From Candidatus Bathyarchaeota archaeon (lineage in GTDB: Archaea; Thermoproteota; Bathyarchaeia; RBG-16-48-13; GCA-020345945), in contig CP070773.1 of the NCBI GenBank assembly GCA_020345945.1, positions 152,358-158,374 on the forward strand: 6,017 nucleotides of DNA, read 5' to 3'. Below are positions 1 through 5,092 of this stretch, piece after piece; the first letter of the stretch is position 1; each line of letters begins with the position of its first letter. The position numbers were made by a program, and so were the translations under genes. The notes below the pieces were generated by a model. That model worked only from the letters and a program-made list of their open reading frames with translations, searched no databases and was not told the origin of the DNA.

Positions 1-11
1 TGATATCTCAT
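1..11 (-). CDS. Possible start of a further cistron, cut by window edge
   Basis: On the minus strand an ATG occurs at 11-9, preceded by AAGGA at 22-18 with six bases between. The Shine-Dalgarno-like stretch overlaps the TAA stop of the fumarase beta gene (23-21). This is the geometry expected for the next gene of an operon. Only three codons lie inside the window (Met-Arg-Tyr), so nothing can be said about the product and the start may be fortuitous. Confidence 0.3.
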
Positions 12-20
12 CCTTTTTCC

Positions 21-572
21 TTAGCCAATACTATCTCGATAATTGTTGCCTCTGGAATCCATTGTAACCAGTAGAGGACCAAATTCCTCCACCGTGAACT
101 TCCACATCGCTTCTGGAATTCCGAGGTCAAGCCACTCTACACCTTCAACCTTCTTGATGGCTCTTGCCGCAAGTAAAGCCGCTCCACCTGTGAAATCGCA
201 GTAGACTGCACCAAACCTTTCAAGTCCTAACCTTGTCTTCTGACCCATGCCTCCTTTCCCGATTATCATTCTCACCTTGAACCGTTCTATAAACTCTGCA
301 GCCATCTCTTCCATCCTATAACTCGTTGTAGGACCAGCTGCAACTACCGACCAGGAATCATCCATCCTTTTCACAACGGGTCCACAATGATATAAGACAC
401 CCTCCTTGAGGTCTGTGAGTACTCTTTCTCCCTTTTTACTCTCTCTGATAGCTCTACGATGAGCTTGGTCCCTGGCTGTCACAACAGTCCCTGAGATGTA
501 GACGATGTCTCCGATATCGAGTCCTCTGACTTCTATCTCGGATAAAGGGGTCTTTAGATGGATGCTAGTCAA
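21..572 (-). CDS. fumB: Class I fumarate hydratase, beta subunit
   Basis: This is the C-terminal (beta) half of an oxygen-sensitive [4Fe-4S] fumarase, which converts fumarate to malate reversibly with the alpha subunit encoded just upstream. From the proposed TTG start the protein has 183 residues, normal for a separate beta subunit. Visible motifs are TARDxAHRR (32-40), GPTTSYRM (80-87), IGKGGM (104-109), a glycine/alanine-rich FTGGAALLAA stretch (127-136) and FGPLLVTMD (164-172). By analogy with the Leishmania class I enzyme (from memory), R34, T82, R86 and K106 are the substrate-binding or catalytic residues, and all are present. The frame stays open to an ATG at 668, but that would add 32 residues lying inside the alpha gene and not typical of the family. 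TTG at 572 has GAGGTGA five bases upstream and overlaps the alpha stop. L(+)-tartrate dehydratase beta is the main alternative. The symbol means 'fumarase beta', not the E. coli fumB isozyme. Confidence 0.9.
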   Translation of the reverse strand: MTSIHLKTPLSEIEVRGLDIGDIVYISGTVVTARDQAHRRAIRESKKGERVLTDLKEGVLYHCGPVVKRMDDSWSVVAAGPTTSYRMEEMAAEFIERFKVRMIIGKGGMGQKTRLGLERFGAVYCDFTGGAALLAARAIKKVEGVEWLDLGIPEAMWKFTVEEFGPLLVTMDSRGNNYRDSIG

Positions 573-1455
573 AGCTTTCACCTCTATGACTGAGTATCTC
601 AACAGTCCCGTCCTTGTATATTCTGGCTGCCGATCTCCTAGCAGCCCAGCATTGAACGTTGATCCCAACAGGTAAAGATGCTGTATGACAGTAGGAATAC
701 TCCACTTTCACTCCTAATGCAGTAGTTTTGCCACCGAGTCCCATTGGACCGATCCCCGTCTTATTGACGTCTTCGAGTAGCCTTTTCTCCAGGTCTCGGA
801 AGACTTGATCTGCGTGCTTCTTATTCAAGGGCCTTAGAGTAGCTTTCTTTGCTAGTTTCATGGCTTCGTCTGCCGTTCCCCCGATCCCTATACCTAGGAT
901 GATAGGGGGGCAGGGTTTTCCTCCTGAACTTGTCACTGTTTCTAGGAGGAGATCTCTGATACCTTCCACTCCTTCGCTCGGGTTTAGGACATGAAGGTTA
1001 CTCATATTCTCTGATCCTGCACCTTTGAGCATGACTGTGATATCCAGATAGTCGGTCTCTGTCAAGTTCCAGTTGACTATTGGTACCCCAGTACCGGTGT
1101 TGTCTCCAGAGTTGTCCCTGGTCAAGGGATGAACAGCGTTCGGTCTAAGGGGGATGATCTTCGTTGCTTCTCTCGTTGCTTCCTTGAGTAGCAGATATAT
1201 ATTCAGATCCCTTGGAAATCCTCGTCCCACCTCATTGAAGAAGATCACTAGACCTGTATCTTGACACATTGGTAGCTTTGTCTCTTCTGCTATTCCTATG
1301 TTCTGAAGTATGTTGTCAAGTTGTGTCTTGGCCACATCAGAGTCTTCTATTCTATATGCTTCCTCGAGAGCTTTGACAATATCTTCTGGTAACTGAGTCG
1401 CGGCCAACTTCAGCAGTCCGATTGCTGTCTTTCTTACAGTCCTTTCCAAGTTCAA
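565..1455 (-). CDS. fumA: Class I fumarate hydratase, alpha subunit
   Basis: This is the N-terminal (alpha) half of the [4Fe-4S] fumarase, a cytosolic TCA-cycle enzyme. The protein has 296 residues, close to full family length. Motifs in order are LPMCQDTG (62-68), NTGTGVP (119-125), KGAGSEN (144-150), GGKPCPP (178-184), [11 protein letters not shown] (188-198), [13 protein letters not shown] (236-248) and [14 protein letters not shown] (256-269). Cluster ligands are predicted to be C64, C182 and C269, whose spacing resembles C105, C224 and C318 of E. coli FumA. D66 matches the proposed catalytic Asp of the Leishmania enzyme. The start is TTG at 1455, three codons after an in-frame TGA (1464-1462), with GTGAG at 1465-1461 as a modest ribosome site, so no longer N-terminus is possible. 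A second TTG at 1449 is an alternative. The stop lies inside the start region of the beta gene. L(+)-tartrate dehydratase alpha cannot be excluded on motifs alone. The symbol means 'fumarase alpha'. Confidence 0.92.
   Translation of the reverse strand: MNLERTVRKTAIGLLKLAATQLPEDIVKALEEAYRIEDSDVAKTQLDNILQNIGIAEETKLPMCQDTGLVIFFNEVGRGFPRDLNIYLLLKEATREATKIIPLRPNAVHPLTRDNSGDNTGTGVPIVNWNLTETDYLDITVMLKGAGSENMSNLHVLNPSEGVEGIRDLLLETVTSSGGKPCPPIILGIGIGGTADEAMKLAKKATLRPLNKKHADQVFRDLEKRLLEDVNKTGIGPMGLGGKTTALGVKVEYSYCHTASLPVGINVQCWAARRSAARIYKDGTVEILSHRGESFD
578..584 (-). promoter_or_regulatory. Shine-Dalgarno site that sets the fumarase beta start
   Basis: The minus strand reads GAGGTGA here, five bases before TTG at 572-570. 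The site lies inside the alpha reading frame, just ahead of its TAG stop (567-565). It is the main reason for choosing the short 183-residue form of the beta subunit over the longer frame from 668. Confidence 0.7.
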
Positions 1456-1477
1456 GGTTTCTCACTGTTGAGATAGG

Positions 1478-1513
1478 TTTTGGAGATCTTTTCTCCCACA
1501 ACCTTTTTGGAGA
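1478..1513. repeat. 9-base direct repeat TTTTGGAGA in the fumarase leader
   Basis: TTTTGGAGA occurs at 1478-1486 and again at 1505-1513, a period of 27 bases. The reverse complement of its core, TCTCC, sits between the copies at 1492-1496 and could form a short hairpin with GGAGA at 1482-1486. The repeat lies 23 to 58 bases upstream of the fumarase alpha start codon, a position suited to a regulator site. A function is inferred from position only. Confidence 0.35.
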
Positions 1514-1533
1514 CATTTGTAATTAGTTGCGGT

Positions 1534-1554
1534 CTTAATCATTTCGTGATTTAG
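1534..1554. repeat. Imperfect inverted repeat upstream of fumarase
   Basis: CTTAATCA (1534-1541) and TGATTTAG (1547-1554) pair at seven of eight positions around a five-base loop. The stem is AT-rich and short. It could be an operator half-site pair or a weak leader hairpin, or it may be chance in an AT-rich spacer. Confidence 0.25.
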
Positions 1555-1585
1555 CTAGTAACATCATTGATGAATAAAACGAATC

Positions 1586-1594
1586 TGTATAAGA
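1586..1594 (-). promoter_or_regulatory. Candidate TATA box for the fumarase operon
   Basis: The minus strand reads TCTTATACA, resembling an archaeal TATA box. Transcription starting about 25 bases downstream would give a leader of roughly 100 bases before the TTG at 1455, which would carry the repeats noted in this region. No strong BRE element is obvious. Confidence 0.3.
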
Positions 1595-1697
1595 TCAATT
1601 ATCGGTCAAGATTAGAGAACTCGACTTCACAACTGACGTTCTTTCTTTCAGCTTGCAAGAACAGATACTGATACTTATATTCCGTATCATTCTCATA

Positions 1698-1705
1698 TTT
1701 TATAC
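1698..1705 (+). promoter_or_regulatory. Candidate TATA box for the orphan gene
   Basis: TTTTATAC at 1698-1705 lies about 60 bases before the proposed TTG start at 1764, allowing a leader of about 35 bases that contains the GGAGGT site. CTTATAT at 1674-1680 is an alternative. If either is the real promoter, the upstream part of the open frame (from TTG 1653) is not translated. Confidence 0.35.
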
Positions 1706-1751
1706 GAAAAGTCGGATAGAGATTGAACTCTGCAATATCCAGGTAGAATAT

Positions 1752-1757
1752 GGAGGT
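1752..1757 (+). promoter_or_regulatory. Strong Shine-Dalgarno site setting the orphan gene start
   Basis: GGAGGT at 1752-1757 is followed six bases later by an in-frame TTG at 1764. It is one of the strongest ribosome sites in the window and argues for a 114-residue product. The longer frame from TTG 1653 has an isoleucine-rich AT-driven N-terminus and no comparable site. Confidence 0.65.
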
Positions 1758-1763
1758 ATCTCT

Positions 1764-2108
1764 TTGAAAGGTTCAAGATTGGCGAAGGAGTACTTCCGTT
1801 TACTCCTCAAAAGGGAAATCGCTTCTGCTGAACGTCTTCTCGAGCGTATAGAGAATAGTCTTCAGGATAGCGACCTAGAGAAGGGCTACTTGACAGCCCT
1901 CAGGGGAATCTTGGCCTCCGTGAGGACGAAGTCGTATCGTGATTCCTTGGCACACCAAGTCATTAGAGACCGAAAGAAAGCCTCGTCCATGATTAGGGAT
2001 TTCAATAAACGATCAAAGACTAGATGGGAGTCGGATTTTGATAAGGGATACTTTACCGCTTGGAAAGACTATCTGAAGGTAATCATCAAATCAACTAGCC
2101 TAGAGTAG
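1764..2108 (+). CDS. Hypothetical archaeal protein with a duplicated K-G-Y motif
   Basis: I do not recognise a named family. From the TTG start behind GGAGGT the product has 114 residues and is basic and probably all-helical, with no signal peptide or membrane segment. A motif occurs twice: SDLEKGYLTALRGIL (36-50) and SDFDKGYFTAWKDYL (90-104). The shared pattern is S-D-[LF]-[ED]-K-G-Y-[LF]-T-A-[LW]-[RK]-x-x-L, separated by a lysine/arginine-rich linker (about 54-88). The N-terminus (AKEYFRLLLKREIASAERLLERI, split by several charged residues) looks like an amphipathic helix of the kind seen in helical-repeat proteins. From memory, similar small archaeal proteins ending in a G-[YF]-x-x-A-W-x-D-Y motif exist, but this is unverified. 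The gene faces the membrane-protein gene, with only 14 bases between their stop codons. It stands alone as a transcription unit, so context gives no function. Confidence 0.75.
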   Translation: MKGSRLAKEYFRLLLKREIASAERLLERIENSLQDSDLEKGYLTALRGILASVRTKSYRDSLAHQVIRDRKKASSMIRDFNKRSKTRWESDFDKGYFTAWKDYLKVIIKSTSLE

Positions 2109-2122
2109 CCTGGTGTGCATGG

Positions 2123-2401
2123 CTAAGTGAGAATCGTGTTTAGAAGCGTCCAGACCATCACCCAGAGGATATAGTAGGTACCTACCCCTGAAGTCCAGAC
2201 AGTTGAGCCGAAAGGACCTTTAGACTCTCCACCTCCAAGGTGAAACACGTATTCCAAGATGACTGATGTACCTACATAGACTGCAAGTGCTAGAAAGATT
2301 CCTGTAGATTCCCCAAGTGAAAGGAGAGCGCAGAGTACTGCCGCAATAATTGCCGTACCCACCCTTATCCAGTAAATAAAGGAAGAAGGCTTCATCCCCA
2401 T
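2123..2401 (-). CDS. Small three-helix membrane protein, EMC6-like
   Basis: The product has 92 residues and three hydrophobic segments at about 8-29, 33-54 and 70-91. A glycine-rich loop (55-69) containing HLGGGESKGPFG lies between the second and third. The pattern resembles eukaryotic EMC6/RAB5IF: an Arg (R13) opening helix 1, a small-residue-rich helix, a Leu-x-Gly/Thr-Gly turn into helix 2, and a third helix beginning W-T-S-G-V-x-T-Y-Y-I-L-W, compared with F-T-G-G-L...F-T-Y-V-L-F-W in human EMC6 (recalled). EMC6-type proteins pair with Oxa1/YidC-family insertases in membrane-protein insertion, so that role is inferred here. The start is ATG 2401, with a second ATG at 2395 two codons on. 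No strong Shine-Dalgarno site precedes either, so the mRNA may be leaderless. The gene is divergent from the NFACT gene. The alternative is an unrelated small membrane protein. Confidence 0.8.
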   Translation of the reverse strand: MGMKPSSFIYWIRVGTAIIAAVLCALLSLGESTGIFLALAVYVGTSVILEYVFHLGGGESKGPFGSTVWTSGVGTYYILWVMVWTLLNTILT

Positions 2402-2423
2402 GATATCTGTAACACGCGATCCC

Positions 2424-2430
2424 TTTATCT
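2424..2430 (+). promoter_or_regulatory. Candidate TATA box for the NFACT gene
   Basis: TTTATCT lies 35 to 41 bases before ATG 2465, inside the roughly 60-base divergent spacer. A start site about 25 bases downstream gives a very short leader for ATG 2465, or about 30 bases for ATG 2486. The same spacer must also contain the promoter of the EMC6-like gene on the other strand. The match is weak. Confidence 0.25.
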
Positions 2431-2464
2431 TGGACTTTTTACTGATATCCGTTCACCTCAGTTG

Positions 2465-4474
2465 ATGAAGCATTTGAAGGAAACTATGACAAGTTACGAC
2501 ATTGCCGCTATAGTTCGAGAGCTGGATTCCCGATTAGGGAGACCAAGAGTCTCGAATATATATCAGACCAATTCACGCCTTCTCCTTTTAAAGCTTCACC
2601 AAAAAGATCAAGGCACTTTATGGCTTCTAGTGGAGCCAGGTAGGCGGTTACACCTAAGTTCCTTCTACGTCGAGAAGCCTGGTTCTCCCCCTCAGTTCTG
2701 TAGGAATCTCAGAAAATACTTGAGAAACTCAACTCTAACCTCAATCAAGCAGATCCACTTTGAGAGGATCATAGAGTTGACATTCGACTGTAAAAGAACA
2801 GAATATAAGCTGATGATCGAACTCTTCGGAAAAGGAAACATCATACTAGTCGATCCGACCAACAAGATTCTTCATGCAATGAATTTCCGACGGATGAAAG
2901 ATCGCAATATAGTCAGGGGTGAATCATTTGCTCTTCCTCCACCTATAGGAACCAATCCGTGGACTCTTCCCACGTCTATTGAGGACGCAATCCACAACAT
3001 GGGGGATCTCGAGATTGTCCGAGGATTGACCCGCGTCTTCAGCATAGGTGGACTCTATGCAGAAGAACTGTTATTGAGATCAAACATCGATAAAGAAAGC
3101 CGTTGTATGGATCTGAATCGAGAGCAGTTCTCACGATTCCTGGATACCTTGGAAGCAATGAGGAGATCCCTTTTTCAAGATAAACTGACACCAAATATCA
3201 TTCTTAATTCAGAGGGTGAATGGATCGATGTCGTTCCCATCCATCTGAAAAAATACGGGGATCTTGATAGGCTAGTTTTCGACTCTTTTAACGAGGCGTG
3301 TGACGAATATTTTGCCAAGAGAATGGTTCAAGAGGAACAGGAAGAGGAGTCTGAAGACGAGAAGGCTTTTGATGAACAACAGAGAATTCTAGAGTTCCAA
3401 CGTCGTCAAGATGAAGTACAGACCAAAAAGGCTCAGACACTAAAGGAGACCGGAGATCTAATCTATCTTCATTATCCTGAGCTCTCAGATATTCTCCAGA
3501 AGATTCAAGCGGATTTAGATCTCGGCAAGAGTCCAAAAGAAATCCTTGAAGAAATACTATCGAATAAGCCCAACGCTATAGATGTAAAAGAAATCAGGCT
3601 TGGAAAGACTAGAACGCTGGAACTTGAAATCAATGAAACTAAGATCTCGCTGAATCTGAACGAATCTGTCCAAAGTAATGCTGATAGATATTACTCGAAG
3701 GCAAAGGAGTCACGGAGGAAACTGGATGGATTAGGCAAAGCAATCGAGGTCACCGAAACTAAAATCAAAGACTTGACATCAACCGTCACCCCGAAGGTTT
3801 CGCGCCCAAAGATCCTCCGGAAGAGGAAACGATTGCAATGGTATGAGAAGTTTAGATGGTTCCTTTCCAGTAACGGGTTCTTAGCTGTCGGTGGAAGAGA
3901 TGCGTCAACCAACGAGATATTGATTAAGAAGCATATGACCTCAAGGGATCTAGTGGTTCACGCGGAAATTTCCGGTGCGCCTTTTGTTCTAGTAAAGACG
4001 GAAGGAAGAGAGGTACCTTCTGAGACACTGAGAGAGGCATGCCAATTCGCTGTTTCCACAAGTAGAGCTTGGCGTCTTGGTCTCGGGTCGGCTGATGCCT
4101 ACTGGGTAAGGCCTGACCAGATCTCAAGCGCCCCACCTCCTGGGCAGTACATGGCAAAAGGAATGTTCATGGTCTATGGTCCGAGAAACCATATTCATGG
4201 TATTCCTCTTCGATTGGCAATCGGTTTCATCGAGGAGGAAGAGGGTTTGAGGTTGATTGGAGGTCCCCCGTCCTCGATAAGTAGTCAAACCAAGTACTTC
4301 GTGGAGTTCGTTCCCGGGAACTTAACAAGTCAACAACTTGCGAGCGAGATTAGATCCGCTCTTGTGAGATTGGTCCCTTCTCAACTTGCTTCACAAGTTG
4401 TCTCAACCCCTCTTGATGACTTTCAGAGATTTCTACCCCCAGGGAGAGGTCGAATATCTAAGGCAAAGAAGTAA
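2465..4474 (+). CDS. rqcH: NFACT-family ribosome quality-control protein (archaeal Rqc2/RqcH-like)
   Basis: Proteins of this family (yeast Rqc2, human NEMF, bacterial RqcH) bind stalled large ribosomal subunits with peptidyl-tRNA and recruit tRNA to extend the nascent chain; the bacterial protein adds alanine tails. This 669-residue product has the full layout. It has a NFACT-N domain (about 8-155, with SYDIAAIVREL at 10-20 and ELFGKGNIILVD at 119-130), a helix-hairpin-helix region (about 160-215) and coiled-coil segments (about 280-335 and 400-440, the first very acidic at 289-300). A NFACT-R domain follows (about 458-580, WYEKFRWFLSSNGF, GGRDA, KKHMTSRDLVVHAE, SRAW, PPPGQYMAKGMFMV) and then a C-terminal extension. 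The conserved Asp-Arg pair of the N-domain reads Glu-Arg (E100-R101). The start is ATG 2465, because family members usually have a few residues before the M-[ST] motif. ATG 2486, behind GAAGG, is a credible alternative. TAA and TAG stops follow in tandem (4472-4477). The gene is probably co-transcribed with the CBS gene. Confidence 0.93.
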   Translation: MKHLKETMTSYDIAAIVRELDSRLGRPRVSNIYQTNSRLLLLKLHQKDQGTLWLLVEPGRRLHLSSFYVEKPGSPPQFCRNLRKYLRNSTLTSIKQIHFERIIELTFDCKRTEYKLMIELFGKGNIILVDPTNKILHAMNFRRMKDRNIVRGESFALPPPIGTNPWTLPTSIEDAIHNMGDLEIVRGLTRVFSIGGLYAEELLLRSNIDKESRCMDLNREQFSRFLDTLEAMRRSLFQDKLTPNIILNSEGEWIDVVPIHLKKYGDLDRLVFDSFNEACDEYFAKRMVQEEQEEESEDEKAFDEQQRILEFQRRQDEVQTKKAQTLKETGDLIYLHYPELSDILQKIQADLDLGKSPKEILEEILSNKPNAIDVKEIRLGKTRTLELEINETKISLNLNESVQSNADRYYSKAKESRRKLDGLGKAIEVTETKIKDLTSTVTPKVSRPKILRKRKRLQWYEKFRWFLSSNGFLAVGGRDASTNEILIKKHMTSRDLVVHAEISGAPFVLVKTEGREVPSETLREACQFAVSTSRAWRLGLGSADAYWVRPDQISSAPPPGQYMAKGMFMVYGPRNHIHGIPLRLAIGFIEEEEGLRLIGGPPSSISSQTKYFVEFVPGNLTSQQLASEIRSALVRLVPSQLASQVVSTPLDDFQRFLPPGRGRISKAKK

Positions 4475-4499
4475 TAGGGAGCTTCTCTTGGTTGTATGA

Positions 4500-5081
4500 A
4501 TGGGGATACCTATGTCAAGTAATGAGGCTCAAACCGGTATCACGGTAAGAGAGATAATGAGTTCTCCTGTCGTGACAGTGAAAGAGACGGACTCGGTCGA
4601 GACTGCGTCGATTCTGATGAAGAACAGGAAGATCGGCAGCATAGTAATCGTAGATGATACCAACCGACCCACTGGTATGTTGACTGAGCGAGACATCGTC
4701 ATCCGAGTTGCCGCTCTAAACTTACTTCCAAGCGATGTCCAAGTAAGTCAAGTAATGAGCAGTCCTTTGATCATAGTCCCCCCAGAGACCGATATCACAA
4801 TTGCAGCAAAGAAGATGAGTAATAGCTCTATTCGAAGACTTGTTGTGACGGAGAAGGGGCTTCTTGTAGGTATAGTATCAAGCAAAGACTTGATATCGAT
4901 AACTCCTGAGTTAACAGAGATAATAGCTCATCAAGTTAGGCTTGCTCCAGAACCCGATGAGGAACTCCCCCCTGTCGCGGGGTACTGCGACCACTGTAAT
5001 CAATGGTCCGAGGAACTCAATGAGGTTGAAGGCAACTATCTCTGTGAGGAATGCAGGGTCGAATTATCGACAGAGCAGTAG
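4500..5081 (+). CDS. CBS-pair protein with C-terminal zinc ribbon
   Basis: The 193-residue product has two CBS domains (about 14-70 and 78-135) that form a Bateman module, the usual site for adenine nucleotides or related ligands. Each ends with the ribose-contact type motif, TERDIV (62-67) and SSKDLI (127-132). An acidic, proline-containing linker (150-159) leads to a C-terminal metal-binding knuckle pair: C163-x2-C166 and C182-x2-C185, a zinc-ribbon or rubredoxin-like site. This architecture matches the archaeal CBS/Zn-ribbon family typified by Thermoplasma Ta0289. That protein has been studied as a metal-binding protein, but its physiological role is not settled, to my knowledge. No enzymatic domain is attached, so it is probably a sensor or adaptor. 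Start ATG 4500 lies 25 bases after the NFACT stop; ATG 4512 gives a protein four residues shorter and is equally possible. It is likely to be in one transcript with the NFACT gene, but a functional link is not established. Confidence 0.9.
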   Translation: MGIPMSSNEAQTGITVREIMSSPVVTVKETDSVETASILMKNRKIGSIVIVDDTNRPTGMLTERDIVIRVAALNLLPSDVQVSQVMSSPLIIVPPETDITIAAKKMSNSSIRRLVVTEKGLLVGIVSSKDLISITPELTEIIAHQVRLAPEPDEELPPVAGYCDHCNQWSEELNEVEGNYLCEECRVELSTEQ

Positions 5082-5092
5082 CATACCAACTC

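Larger units (their letters stand above)
1456..1763. other. Divergent intergenic region between fumarase and orphan gene
   Basis: These 308 bases separate two divergent genes and contain no convincing gene, given that the rightward gene starts at TTG 1764. TATA-like stretches are TCTTATACA on the minus strand (1594-1586) for fumarase, and CTTATAT (1674-1680) and TTTTATAC (1698-1705) on the plus strand for the orphan gene. Near the fumarase start there is a 9-base direct repeat (1478-1486 and 1505-1513), and an imperfect inverted repeat lies at 1534-1554. No tRNA or riboswitch fold was recognised by eye. Confidence 0.6.

Noticed and set aside
573..668. Extended N-terminus of fumarase beta from an ATG at 668
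   Set aside because: It lies wholly inside the alpha coding region and adds 32 residues that do not look like the family. A TTG with a clear Shine-Dalgarno site at 572 gives the usual length.
1653..1763. Extended N-terminus of the orphan protein, with an Ile-rich hydrophobic stretch
   Set aside because: The stretch comes from AT-rich promoter-like DNA, contains the candidate TATA boxes, and lacks a ribosome site. GGAGGT followed by TTG 1764 is far stronger.
3288..4157. Minus-strand open frames opposite the NFACT gene (3288-3536, 3691-3912, 3924-4157)
   Set aside because: They are antisense shadows of a well-supported coding region, with no recognisable motifs.
5082..5092. Terminator between the convergent CBS and dihydroorotase genes
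   Set aside because: Only 11 bases separate the stops, with no T-run or stable hairpin visible.
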